Assembly: GCA_947385185.1 (NCBI GenBank) | Contig: CANDJX010000025.1 | Coordinates: 1 to 15,807, forward strand | Length of the DNA stretch: 15,807 nucleotides | From: an uncultured Clostridia bacterium | GTDB taxonomy: Bacteria; Bacillota; Clostridia; Christensenellales; Pumilibacteraceae | Direction: 5' to 3' | In this document: piece after piece, positions 1 through 8,351 of the stretch | How positions within the stretch are numbered: position 1 is the stretch's first letter | Layout: each line of letters begins with the position of its first letter | Made by a program: the position numbers and the translations under genes | Notes under the pieces: generated by a model | Seen by the model: the letters and a program-made list of their open reading frames with translations, nothing else | Database searches by the model: none | What the model was told of the DNA's origin: nothing

Positions 1-56
1 ATGTGTTAAGCACGCCGCCAGCGTTCGTCCTGAGCCAGAATCAAACTCTCATGTTA
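1..56 (-). rRNA. rrs: 16S ribosomal RNA, 5' end only (runs off left edge)
   Basis: Read on the minus strand, positions 50 to 1 match the universally conserved start of bacterial 16S rRNA: the 27F primer region beginning GAGAGTTTGATTCTGG, followed by the CTCAGGACGAACGCTGGC block and then GGCGTGCTTAACACAT. The mature 5' end is placed near 56 because the A of AGAGTTTGA (position 49) is normally residue 8; the exact processed end could differ by a few bases. Only about 56 nt of roughly 1,500 are present, so it gives no useful phylogeny beyond fitting Bacillota. The gene is transcribed away from the purine operon end, in the same direction as argS. Confidence 0.95.
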
Positions 57-209
57 ATGGTTCAATTCACTCAGTACATTACTGACTGTGTAAAAAATTG
101 ACTAAATTTGAATGGTTTTTGCTTCAAAAAGCCTTTTCGAATTTATCCTTGTCAATGTGCGATTTTTACTGCTTTATCGGCAGTTTTTTTATGCCGTCGC
201 TTGCGACAG
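57..209 (-). other. 16S rRNA leader (pre-rRNA 5' region)
   Basis: About 150 AT-rich bases between the promoter-proximal start site and mature 16S rRNA; no credible gene. Two structures are visible. An inverted repeat TCAGTA-CAT-TACTGA at 71-85 lies just upstream of the mature 5' end and may take part in RNase III processing. A 7-bp hairpin with CAAG loop at 193-210 sits at the very start of the predicted P2 transcript. A TTGACA-like hexamer at 150-155 (minus strand) has no suitable -10 partner. I could not find a convincing boxA antitermination site. Confidence 0.7.
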
Positions 210-245
210 CTTGATTATAATACCACAAACGGATTATAATGTCAA
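210..245 (-). promoter_or_regulatory. rRNA promoter P2 (proximal)
   Basis: On the minus strand a perfect TTGACA -35 (240-245) is followed after 17 bp by TATTAT (217-222), one mismatch from consensus. An A/T-rich tract upstream of the -35 (246-272) could serve as an UP element. The predicted start is G at position 210, in the sequence GCTGTC. It faces the 16S gene. A G start would fit the GTP-sensing rRNA promoters known from Bacillus subtilis, but that is inference. Confidence 0.85.
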
Positions 246-370
246 CTGTTTTGAAAAACTTTTTAAGGAAATTTTTTCAATTCTCGCTATCGATCGGAAC
301 TTAACGCCCCTTTCGTCGGACAGCCTGCATAATATATCATATACTTCGGTATTAAGTCAACTGTTTTGAC
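241..370. repeat. 14-bp direct repeat shared by the two rRNA promoters
   Basis: GTCAACTGTTTTGA occurs exactly at 241-254 and 357-370. In both places it supplies most of the -35 hexamer plus the sequence immediately upstream of it on the minus strand. Together with the shared GCTGTC at both predicted start sites it suggests that P1 and P2 arose by duplication or are held to the same sequence by selection. Confidence 0.8.
324..360 (-). promoter_or_regulatory. rRNA promoter P1 (distal)
   Basis: On the minus strand TTGACT (355-360), an 18-bp spacer and TATATT (331-336) form a second promoter 115 bp upstream of P2. Its predicted start is G324, again in GCTGTC. The 50 bp between it and the argS stop (361-410) hold no hairpin with a T-run, so I see no intrinsic terminator separating argS from this promoter. 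Tandem promoters are common before rRNA operons of Bacillota. Confidence 0.7.
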
Positions 371-410
371 GCATTTTTCTGTGGAATTCTAACATTTTTC
401 CGCACTTTTC

Positions 411-2075
411 TCACATCTTTTCGGGCGACTTTATAAGAAGCAGATCCAGACCCGTTTTTATCGTATCGGCTACGGTTTTCGTTAGCCGCAAACGCGCCGC
501 GGTGAGCGATTTATCGTCGGTGATGATCCGGCTTCCGATATAAAACCTGTTGTACGCTTGCGCCAGATCTATGAGATACCTTGCTATTATGCTCGGTTCG
601 TACTTTTCCGCGGCGTCAAGCACTACGTCGTCGAAAGCCGAAAGAAGTCTTACAACCGCATAACTGTCGTCGTCGGTCAGAAGCGAATAATCGGTAGCGC
701 CGATCTCGCCCGCCTTAGAAAGCACCGAACGGCAACGCGCGTGCGTGTACTGAAGGTACGGCGCGGTCTCGCCTTCGAAGGACAGCACTTTGTCGTAATT
801 AAAATCCACGTCCTTAATTCGCTGAGTGCCGAGCGCAAAGAACATCACTGCGCCCACGCCCACCGCCTCTGCCGTTTCGTCTTTATCCGGCAGACCGGGA
901 TTTTTTTCTTCGATTATCTCGCGCGCTTTTGCGACGGTGTTTTCTATAACGTCGGCAAGGAATACGACGTGCCCGTGGCGCGTGGACAGCGGATGCCCCT
1001 CGTATGAAACCATACCGAACTTAACGTGCACAAGGTCTTTCGCCCACTCTCTGCCCATGAGCTCGAGGACTTTGAACACCTGTGAAAAGTGCAGATTCTG
1101 TTGCGTGGCGACTATATAAAGACTCTTATCGAAACCGTAAGTCTTTGCGCGGTAATCGGCGGCGGCAAGGTCGCGCGTGGCATACAGCGACGCGCCGTCG
1201 CTGCGCGTTATAAGGCAGGGCGGCATACCGTAATCGTCGAGTTTGACGATAAGCGCGCCGTCGCTGACTTCGGTAAGCCCTTTGGCTTTGAGCTCGTCCA
1301 CGATCGGCTGCATTTTATCGTTATAGAACGCTTCGCCGTTATAGCTGTCGAATTTTATTCCGAGTCTGTCGTATACCTTATTCACTTCGGCAAGCGTAGT
1401 TGACTTGAACAACTCGTAAGTAGCGACCGCTTCGGGCTCGCCGCGTTCGATCTTAAGGAACTCCGTGCGTCCGCGCTCGGCAAGCGCGGGATCGCGTTCG
1501 CTTTCCTCGGTAAAACGAACGTACAGCGACAGCATATCGCCGAGCGTAAGCGGACGCGATTTGTCCCCCCACTCGTTGTACGCCGCAAGGAGTTTGCCGA
1601 ACTGCGTGCCCCAATCGCCGAGATGGTTTATACCTATCGGATTCCAGCCTATATATTTATATATACGGTAAAGCGAACCGCCGATTGCGGTGCTCATCAG
1701 GTGTCCGATATGAAAAGGCTTCGCGATATTGATCGACGAATAATCCATGCACACGGTCTTGCCTGCATTCTCCGTGCGCGCCGCGGCTATGCTTTTCCCC
1801 GTCGTCCTGTCGTCCAGAACGTCCTTGACGACTGCGGCGCGATCGAGATAAAAGTTCAGATACCCGCCCGCGATTTCGGTACGGGACACGATCTTATCGC
1901 TTTTCATCGCGGCGGCAAAATCTGCGGCGATCATCTGAGGAGCCTTATGCAACCGACGCGCGTACTTAAAGCACGGCAACGCATAATCCCCGTGACCTTC
2001 TGCCGCCTGCACTATATCGCTTTCGGTAACGAGATCGTTGCCGATAAGGTTTGCTATGTGTTTTTTGTAATCCAT
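411..2075 (-). CDS. argS: Arginyl-tRNA synthetase (ArgRS)
   Basis: Class I aminoacyl-tRNA synthetase that charges tRNA-Arg with arginine using ATP; cytoplasmic. At 554 aa it is the usual bacterial length. An N-terminal ArgRS additional domain (about 1-85) precedes the Rossmann core with the HIGH signature at residues 122-125 (AKPFHIGHL) and the family's GDWGTQFG block near 153-160. The KMSKS-equivalent loop is the degenerate PLSTRHG at 362-368; canonical KMSKS lysines are absent, as is common in ArgRS. The C-terminal DALR anticodon-binding domain runs from about 437 to the end, including APYLQYTHAR. The start lies 6 bp after the ychF stop and has no recognisable Shine-Dalgarno sequence, which suggests translational coupling to ychF. 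It is the last gene before the rRNA promoters. Confidence 0.97.
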   Translation of the reverse strand: MDYKKHIANLIGNDLVTESDIVQAAEGHGDYALPCFKYARRLHKAPQMIAADFAAAMKSDKIVSRTEIAGGYLNFYLDRAAVVKDVLDDRTTGKSIAAARTENAGKTVCMDYSSINIAKPFHIGHLMSTAIGGSLYRIYKYIGWNPIGINHLGDWGTQFGKLLAAYNEWGDKSRPLTLGDMLSLYVRFTEESERDPALAERGRTEFLKIERGEPEAVATYELFKSTTLAEVNKVYDRLGIKFDSYNGEAFYNDKMQPIVDELKAKGLTEVSDGALIVKLDDYGMPPCLITRSDGASLYATRDLAAADYRAKTYGFDKSLYIVATQQNLHFSQVFKVLELMGREWAKDLVHVKFGMVSYEGHPLSTRHGHVVFLADVIENTVAKAREIIEEKNPGLPDKDETAEAVGVGAVMFFALGTQRIKDVDFNYDKVLSFEGETAPYLQYTHARCRSVLSKAGEIGATDYSLLTDDDSYAVVRLLSAFDDVVLDAAEKYEPSIIARYLIDLAQAYNRFYIGSRIITDDKSLTAARLRLTKTVADTIKTGLDLLLIKSPEKM

Positions 2076-2081
2076 GATAAT

Positions 2082-3170
2082 TTATACGTTGAAACGGAAA
2101 AGAACTACGTCGCCGTCTTTTACTGCGTATTCTTTGCCTTCGGAGCGGACGAGCCCCTTTTCCTTTGCCTGATTGAAGCCGCCTTCGCGCACTATGTCGT
2201 CGTAACTTACCACTTCGGCGCGGATAAAGCCTTTCTCGAAATCGGTATGGATCTTTCCCGCCGCCTGCGGCGCTTTCGTGCCTTTTTCTATCGTCCAGGC
2301 GCGCACTTCTTTTTCGCCGGCGGTAAGATAGGATATAAGACCGAGCAAGTCGTAACACTTGGCGATCATTCTGTCCAGTCCGCTCGCGCCGAGCCCGAGT
2401 CCGTCTATATAGTCCTGTCTTTCCTCTTTCGGAAGCGAGGCTATCTCGGCTTCAACGCCCGCGCTGATCTCGATGAACTCGGCTTTCTCGCTCTTTGCAA
2501 ACTCCGCGACGGCTTTCGACATATCGTTATCCTTGCCTATGTCGTTCTCGTCAATATTTGCGCAATAAATGACAGGTTTACTCGTCAGAAGGAAAAACGA
2601 ATCGAGCAGTTTTTTCTCGTCGCCTTTCAGTCCGAGCGTGCGCAAGCTCTTACCGTCCGAAAGACACTTCTCGAGTTTTTTGAGCAGTTCGTATTCCTCG
2701 ACATATTTTTTTTCGCCCGTTTTTACGTAATGTTCGGCTTTGGATAAACGCTTCTGCACACTGTCGAGATCGGCGAGTATAAGCTCGAGATTTATCGTAT
2801 CTATATCGCGGCGCGGATCGACGCTGCCATCGACGTGAATTATGTCGGGATTTCGGAAACACCTGACGACGTGGACTATGGCGTCCACCTCGCGGATGTG
2901 CGAAAGAAATTTGTTGCCCAATCCCTCGCCGCGGCTCGCGCCCTTGACAAGCCCCGCAATATCGACGAATTCCACGACTGCGTGCGTGATCTTTCCTGTA
3001 TTATACATCTTGCCGAGGACTTCCAGCCTTTCGTCCGGGACGGCTACTACGCCGACGTTAGGTTCGATAGTGCAGAACGGATAATTCTGCGCTTCCGCTC
3101 CCGCTTCCGTTATGGCGTTGAACAGCGTGGATTTGCCTACGTTCGGCAATCCGACTACACCGAGTTTCAT
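2082..3170 (-). CDS. ychF: YchF/OLA1-family translation-associated ATPase
   Basis: Obg-related P-loop protein that binds ribosomes and in studied members hydrolyses ATP rather than GTP; cytoplasmic, with a role in translation or stress that is still debated. The 362-aa length is typical. Visible motifs: Walker A/G1 GLPNVGKST (7-15), G3 DIAG (70-73) followed by LVKGASRGEGLGN, and NIDE at 205-208 in place of the GTP-specific NKxD, which is the family's hallmark. A helical region spans roughly 125-195, and a TGS domain fills about 279-361. A clear AAGGAG sits 6 bp before the ATG. It lies 29 bp after purL and 6 bp before argS, so it is probably transcribed from the purine operon. Confidence 0.97.
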   Translation of the reverse strand: MKLGVVGLPNVGKSTLFNAITEAGAEAQNYPFCTIEPNVGVVAVPDERLEVLGKMYNTGKITHAVVEFVDIAGLVKGASRGEGLGNKFLSHIREVDAIVHVVRCFRNPDIIHVDGSVDPRRDIDTINLELILADLDSVQKRLSKAEHYVKTGEKKYVEEYELLKKLEKCLSDGKSLRTLGLKGDEKKLLDSFFLLTSKPVIYCANIDENDIGKDNDMSKAVAEFAKSEKAEFIEISAGVEAEIASLPKEERQDYIDGLGLGASGLDRMIAKCYDLLGLISYLTAGEKEVRAWTIEKGTKAPQAAGKIHTDFEKGFIRAEVVSYDDIVREGGFNQAKEKGLVRSEGKEYAVKDGDVVLFRFNV

Positions 3171-3199
3171 TTTATGCTCCTTAAAAATTACCTTATCTT

Positions 3200-6100
3200 T
3201 TATTTGAAATATTTTACGCCGCTTTCAAACAATTTCATATCGAAATCGAAGGGTATATTTTTGTATAAATTCGCGCCCGCGCGTTCGGTATGACCCATTT
3301 TGCCGAATATGCGCCCGTCCGCGCTCGTTATGCCCTCCACGGCGTACATCGAGCCGTTAGGATTATACGGCGAAAGCATTACGGGTTTTCCGTCCAAATC
3401 GCAGTATTGAGTCGCGATCTGTCCGTTCCCGGCAAGCGATTCAAGGTCTTTCCCGCTCGCCACGAAACGCCCTTCGCCGTGCGATACCGCCACTCCGTAA
3501 ACGTCGCCGACGTTGCACGCGGCAAGCCACGGAGATTTGACGGAGGAAACGCGGGTCGTGACTATCTGCGAAACGTGACGGGCGATATTGTTGAAAGTCA
3601 GGGTCGGGCTGTCCGCGCGCTGCGCGCTTATCTTACCGTACGGAAGCAGTCCCGTTTTTACGAGCGCCTGAAAGCCGTTGCATATACCGAGGATAAGCCC
3701 GTCTCGCAAAGAAAGCAATTCGCGCACCGCGTCCGCGATCTTCGGATTGCGGAACGTCGTCGCGATGAACTTGCCCGAACCGTCCGGTTCGTCCCCGCCC
3801 GAGAAACCGCCCGGGAACATGAGTATCTGCGCTTTCCGTATGCCTTCGACTATTTCTTCGACGCTTTCGTCTATTTCGGTCGCCGTGCGGTTGCGCACGA
3901 CGAAAATATCCGCTTCGCCGCCCGCGCGTTCGAAAGCGCGCGCGGTGTCGTATTCGCAGTTCGTGCCCGGGAACACGGGTATGAACACGCGCGGCTTCGC
4001 CGTCTTATTCTTCGCAACCGTGACGTTGCGCTCTTTCCACGAGAGAGTCGGAGCTTCGCCTTCGGCGGGAGCGGTCGTTCTGTAATTGCCTTCGAACGTC
4101 TTTGTAAAGCAATTAAGAAAGTCGCCGAGAGAAACCTGCGATGTCGATTCGATCACGCACGAATCTTCGGCGTTTTCCGTGATTTTGCCGTACGGCGTGA
4201 TCTTGCCGTCCGGAGTGGAAAAACCGTACAGCGTCGCGCCGAATCCGGCGAACGCACCGGCGTTACCGTCCTCGGTCGAAACGAGCAAGTCGCCGAGATC
4301 GGGAGTAAACGAGTCGGACGAAAGTCCGTTGAAGAAGAATCCCGCGCCGTTACCGAAGCACGACTGCGCGATCGCAGCCGCCGCGCCGCCTTCTTCGACG
4401 ACCTGACAGAACGTCACTCTGCCCGCCTGTATTTCGGCATGGAGCGTATCCATAAGTTTCACGGCGTAATCGAAATCGGGCATACCGCTTTCGGTGCGCT
4501 TCATTTTGATCCGAAGCACGCAACGCTCGGGCTCGAGTACGTTCGTTATAAGTCTTTCCGCGTTTGCCGGAGCGAGCGCGAAAGATATGAGCGTGGGCGG
4601 AACGTCGAGATTTTCGAACGATCCCGACATCGAGTCCTTGCCGCCGATAGCGCCGAGCCCGAGTCTGCGCTGAGCCCAGACCGCGCCGAGAAGCGCAGAA
4701 GTCGGTTTCCCCCAACGCTTCGGATCGTCGCCGAGCCGCTCGAAAAATTCTTGCAGAGTCAGGCGTACTTCGCGGAAATCCGCGCCCGTAGCCGCGACCT
4801 TAAGCGCGCTCATGAGCACGGAATACGCCGCGCCGACGAACGGGCTTTCGGATAAAAGATTCGGATAGCAGGCGTACGCCGACACCGTAGCCGTGGCAGT
4901 TTCGGTCGGAACAGGCAGAAGCGCCGCCATCGCAACCGACGGAGTAAACTGATATTTACCGCCGAAAGGCATATAAACCGTACCCGCTCCGATCGTCGAG
5001 TCGAACATTTCGACAAGTCCTTTTCTCGAGCATACGTTGCGGTCGGCAAGCGTCTTTTCGAGCGCGCCGTCCCAGTCGCCCGCGCGAGTTTCTTCGTCGG
5101 CCTTGGTCGAAGCGAAATATTTCGGCGCGCGATCGACGATCGTAACGTCGTGCGACTGCGTCACTCCGTTCGTATCGAGAAACTCTCGCGAAAGATCGAC
5201 GACCTTTCTGCCGCCGTGGAACATACGCATTCTTCCGAGGTCGGTGACCTTGGCAAGCGGCGTCGCAAGCAAATTTTCGCGCACGCAGAGCTTGCGCATT
5301 TTTTCCACGCTCTCCGCGGCGACGACCACCGCCATACGTTCCTGCGATTCGGAGATGGCAAGCTCGGTGGAAGTTAGACCCTGATATTTCTTCGGCACCG
5401 CGTCGAGATCGATGTCGAGCCCGGGAGCAAGCTCCCCGACCGCGACCGACACGCCGCCCGCGCCGAAATCGTTGCAACGCTTGATGAGCCGCGTAACGTC
5501 CTTATTGCGGAAAAGCCGCTGTATCTTACGCTCGGTAAGCGGATTGCCTTTCTGCACTTCCGCTCCGCAGGTATCGAGGCTGTGAGAGTCGTGCGCTTTC
5601 GACGATCCCGTCGCGCCGCCGCAACCGTCGCGACCCGTTTCTCCGCCGATAAGCAGTATGACGTCGCCGGCTTCCGGACGCTCTCGAACCACGTTTTCCG
5701 CGGGAGCCGCGCCGACCACGAACCCGGTTTCGAGTCGCTTTGCGACGTATCCTTCGTGGCAAAGCTCGTGAACCTGTCCGGTAGCCAGACCTATCTGATT
5801 GCCGTACGACGAGAAACCCGCCGCCGCAGTGGACGAAATCGTGCGCTGAGGCAGTTTGCCTTTAAGCGTCTTTTCGAGCGGTTCGGTTATATCGCCCGCG
5901 CCGGTCACGCGCATGGACTGATACACGTACACTCTGCCCGAAAGCGGATCGCGGATCGCTCCGCCCAGACAGGTCGCCGCGCCGCCGAAAGGTTCGATTT
6001 CGGTCGGATGGTTGTGCGTTTCGTTTTTGAACATGACGAGCCAGTCCTCTTTTTTGCCGGCTACGTCCGCTTCGACTTTTATCGAGCACGCGTTTATTTC

Positions 6101-6976
6101 CTCGCTTTCGTCGAGATTGGGGATCCGACCTTCCTTTTTCAGACTCCACGCGCCGATCGTCGCCATATCCATGAGCGTGGGATACTTTTTATCCTCTCTG
6201 CCCGCGGCGCGCTCGGCATGAAGCCGGTCGTATTCCTTTTTGGCTTCGATGAGTTCGGGAATATCCGTATCGATCTTTATGTTCGTCAGGCGCGTGGAAA
6301 ACGTTGTGTGACGACAATGATCCGACCAATACGTATCGATGACTTTGAGTTCTGTTTCGATCGGGTCACGTCCCTCTTTTATAAAATAATCGCGCACGAA
6401 TTTTATGTCGGCGAGGCTCATTGCAAAGCCCATGGATTTGTGATATTCCGCGATTTCGTCGTCAGTCATTACGCGGAATCCGACAACTTCCGGAACCGGT
6501 TTCGGTTCGTCGTAACGAACGACGAGCGTGTCCGGTTTTTCGAGCGCGCAGAGGTGTGCTTCCACGGGGTTTACGAGATATTTTTCGAGCCTGCTCTTAA
6601 GCTCCTCGTCTATTCCCCTGAACGCGTATAACGTCGCCGTGCGGATGAGCGGACGGGTCTTGCGCGTCAGAAGCTGAACGCACTGCGCCGCGCTGTCCGC
6701 ACGCTGATCGTACTGCCCGGGAAGAAGCTCGGTTCCTATGACGGTATAGCCGTCGAGATCGACCGATTCCTCGTACAGAACGTCAACGGGCGGTTCGGAA
6801 AATATCGTAACTTTGGCGTTCTCGTAATCGGCGTCGTCCATACCCTCGACGTCGTAACGGAGAAGTATGCGCATCCCTTCGAGTTTTACTCCGAGAGCGC
6901 TCTCCGCTTCCGCCTGTTTCTTTTGTCTGACGGTGTCGTAACCCGACCTTTTTTCTACGTATATGCGTCTGATCAT
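3200..6976 (-). CDS. purL: Phosphoribosylformylglycinamidine synthase, single-chain PurL
   Basis: Converts FGAR, glutamine and ATP to FGAM, the fourth step of purine synthesis. At 1,258 aa it is the large form that contains PurS-, PurL- and PurQ-like parts in one chain. The N-terminal PurS-like domain covers about 1-150. Synthetase halves follow: YWSDHCRHTTF (216-226), NETHNHPTEIEPFGG (318-332) and the glycine-rich GETGRDGCGGAT (445-456), then IGGKDSMSGSF (777-787). The C-terminal class I glutaminase begins near 995; the likely catalytic residues are Cys1099 in GICNGFQ and His1166/Glu1168 in SHGEGR. The end, GKMGHTERAGANLY, is also typical. An AGAGGA motif precedes the ATG. It starts 15 bp after purD. 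Because it is fused, separate purQ and purS genes are not expected. Confidence 0.97.
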   Translation of the reverse strand: MIRRIYVEKRSGYDTVRQKKQAEAESALGVKLEGMRILLRYDVEGMDDADYENAKVTIFSEPPVDVLYEESVDLDGYTVIGTELLPGQYDQRADSAAQCVQLLTRKTRPLIRTATLYAFRGIDEELKSRLEKYLVNPVEAHLCALEKPDTLVVRYDEPKPVPEVVGFRVMTDDEIAEYHKSMGFAMSLADIKFVRDYFIKEGRDPIETELKVIDTYWSDHCRHTTFSTRLTNIKIDTDIPELIEAKKEYDRLHAERAAGREDKKYPTLMDMATIGAWSLKKEGRIPNLDESEEINACSIKVEADVAGKKEDWLVMFKNETHNHPTEIEPFGGAATCLGGAIRDPLSGRVYVYQSMRVTGAGDITEPLEKTLKGKLPQRTISSTAAAGFSSYGNQIGLATGQVHELCHEGYVAKRLETGFVVGAAPAENVVRERPEAGDVILLIGGETGRDGCGGATGSSKAHDSHSLDTCGAEVQKGNPLTERKIQRLFRNKDVTRLIKRCNDFGAGGVSVAVGELAPGLDIDLDAVPKKYQGLTSTELAISESQERMAVVVAAESVEKMRKLCVRENLLATPLAKVTDLGRMRMFHGGRKVVDLSREFLDTNGVTQSHDVTIVDRAPKYFASTKADEETRAGDWDGALEKTLADRNVCSRKGLVEMFDSTIGAGTVYMPFGGKYQFTPSVAMAALLPVPTETATATVSAYACYPNLLSESPFVGAAYSVLMSALKVAATGADFREVRLTLQEFFERLGDDPKRWGKPTSALLGAVWAQRRLGLGAIGGKDSMSGSFENLDVPPTLISFALAPANAERLITNVLEPERCVLRIKMKRTESGMPDFDYAVKLMDTLHAEIQAGRVTFCQVVEEGGAAAAIAQSCFGNGAGFFFNGLSSDSFTPDLGDLLVSTEDGNAGAFAGFGATLYGFSTPDGKITPYGKITENAEDSCVIESTSQVSLGDFLNCFTKTFEGNYRTTAPAEGEAPTLSWKERNVTVAKNKTAKPRVFIPVFPGTNCEYDTARAFERAGGEADIFVVRNRTATEIDESVEEIVEGIRKAQILMFPGGFSGGDEPDGSGKFIATTFRNPKIADAVRELLSLRDGLILGICNGFQALVKTGLLPYGKISAQRADSPTLTFNNIARHVSQIVTTRVSSVKSPWLAACNVGDVYGVAVSHGEGRFVASGKDLESLAGNGQIATQYCDLDGKPVMLSPYNPNGSMYAVEGITSADGRIFGKMGHTERAGANLYKNIPFDFDMKLFESGVKYFK

Positions 6977-6991
6977 GATTTCCTCTTATGA

Positions 6992-8257
6992 TTATAATTC
7001 GGACAGAATGTCGCGTCTGTAGTGCATTTTATCGAACCTGACTTTTTTCATGTTTTCGTAAGCGTCGTCCCGCGCCGCCTTAAGCGTGGGAGCGAGCGCG
7101 GTTACGCCGAGCACGCGTCCGCCGCTCGTGACGAGTTTGCCGCCGCTCATCGCCGTGCCCGCATGGAATACGATCACGTTGTCGTCCGTTTTGCCTATCG
7201 AAATTTCCTTGCCTTTTTCATACGCCTCGGGATAGCCTCCCGAAGCGGCTATTATGCACACGGCGCAGTTTCCCGTCCACTCGATTTTCACGTCCGCGAG
7301 ATTGCCGTCGATGCAAGCCTCGAAAATATCGAACAAATCCGTGGCAAGCCTGGGAAGAATGACCTGGGTTTCGGGATCGCCGAAACGCGCGTTGTATTCG
7401 AGGACTTTTATATCGTCGCCGTTTATCATAAGCCCGGCGTAAAGCACGCCTTTGAATTCTATTCCTTCGGCATTCAGACCGTTTAACGTAGGGAGCAGAA
7501 CTTCGTCGTAAATGCGCTTCTCGATCTCCGCCGAAACCTTATACGACGGCGAGAACGTGCCCATGCCGCCCGTATTCAATCCCTTATTTCCGTCGAGCGC
7601 GCGCTTATGATCCTGGCTCGTCGTCATGGGGACTATCGTTTTTCCGTCGCAGAACGCAAGCGCGGAGCATTCGAACCCGGTCAGAAAATCTTCGATTACG
7701 AGCGTGTTTCCCGCGCTCCCGAACGCCTTGTCGAGCATGATTTCTTTCAGACCTTTCTCGGCTTCCGCTTTCGTTTCGCAGATAAGCACGCCTTTGCCGA
7801 GCGCAAGACCGTCCGCCTTAAGCACCGTCGGATAAGAACATTTCCCGAGGTATGCCGCCGCCGAATCGTAATCGGTAAAAACTTCGTACCCTGCCGTCGG
7901 AATGCCGTACTTTTTCATCAGGTCTTTGGCAAACGACTTGCTCGCTTCGAGCTTAGCCGCCGCCGCGCGCGGTCCGAACGCGCGGAAACCGTTTGCTTCG
8001 AGCTTGTCCACCATACCCGCCGCGAGCGGATCGTCGGGCGCGACCACCGTCATATAAATATCCGGGTGCGACCGCACAAAAGCGACAACACCGTCGAGGT
8101 CTGTCGCTTTCAGTTCGGGATGACATTCCGCGATCTGCGCAATACCGGCGTTGCCCGGCGCGCAATAGATCTTTCCCACTTTGGCGGAACGCGAAAGACT
8201 GTACGCAATCGCGTGTTCTCTTCCGCCGCCGCCGATGATAAGTACGTTCTTTTTCAT
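6992..8257 (-). CDS. purD: Phosphoribosylamine-glycine ligase (GAR synthetase)
   Basis: ATP-grasp ligase joining phosphoribosylamine and glycine to make GAR, the second step of the pathway. The 421-aa length is normal. The N-terminal fold opens with VLIIGGGGREHA (5-16); the ATP-grasp core follows, with YPTVLKADGLALGKGV (142-157), LNTGGMGTFSP (227-237) and the metal- and nucleotide-binding EYNARFGDPE (287-296). The C-terminal domain ends with HYRRDI as in homologues. The usual GPE of the PurD N-terminal region appears here as APD (73-75), a mild variation. A GGGGA motif about 9 bp before the ATG is a plausible ribosome binding site. It is separated from purH by an unusual 94-bp gap containing a GC-rich hairpin. 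Confidence 0.97.
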   Translation of the reverse strand: MKKNVLIIGGGGREHAIAYSLSRSAKVGKIYCAPGNAGIAQIAECHPELKATDLDGVVAFVRSHPDIYMTVVAPDDPLAAGMVDKLEANGFRAFGPRAAAAKLEASKSFAKDLMKKYGIPTAGYEVFTDYDSAAAYLGKCSYPTVLKADGLALGKGVLICETKAEAEKGLKEIMLDKAFGSAGNTLVIEDFLTGFECSALAFCDGKTIVPMTTSQDHKRALDGNKGLNTGGMGTFSPSYKVSAEIEKRIYDEVLLPTLNGLNAEGIEFKGVLYAGLMINGDDIKVLEYNARFGDPETQVILPRLATDLFDIFEACIDGNLADVKIEWTGNCAVCIIAASGGYPEAYEKGKEISIGKTDDNVIVFHAGTAMSGGKLVTSGGRVLGVTALAPTLKAARDDAYENMKKVRFDKMHYRRDILSEL

Positions 8258-8276
8258 ATACGAATCCCCGTCAAAA

Positions 8277-8322
8277 GGCGCGGGCGAGCGCGACCGATTA
8301 ACGCCGCGTTCGCTCCCGCCCC
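8277..8322 (-). other. GC-rich hairpin in the purH-purD gap
   Basis: In the 94 bp between purH and purD, 8277-8290 pairs with 8311-8322: AGCG/CGCT (8287-8290 with 8311-8314), CGGG/CCCG (8281-8284 with 8315-8318) and further G-C pairs outward, with a 2-base bulge and one mismatch. On the transcribed strand it is followed by only four T residues, so it is at best a weak or partial terminator, or an mRNA-stabilising or processing structure. Confidence 0.45.
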
Positions 8323-8351
8323 GAAATATTTTTATCTTTTAAGTTTGCCGA

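Noticed and set aside
101..160. Third rRNA promoter from the TTGACA at 150-155 (minus strand)
   Set aside because: No -10-like hexamer occurs at 16-18 bp; the downstream sequence at that spacing is GC/T-rich.
112..369. Open frame of 85 codons on the plus strand
   Set aside because: It lies entirely over the rRNA promoters and leader, lacks a ribosome binding site and its translation looks like AT-rich noise.
3290..4855. 521-codon plus-strand open frame opposite purL
   Set aside because: Antisense shadow of a fully convincing PurL; the arginine-rich, low-complexity translation is typical of shadows in GC-rich coding DNA. The same applies to 1623-2747, 5582-6631, 7607-8362, 8355-9227 and 9252-9944.
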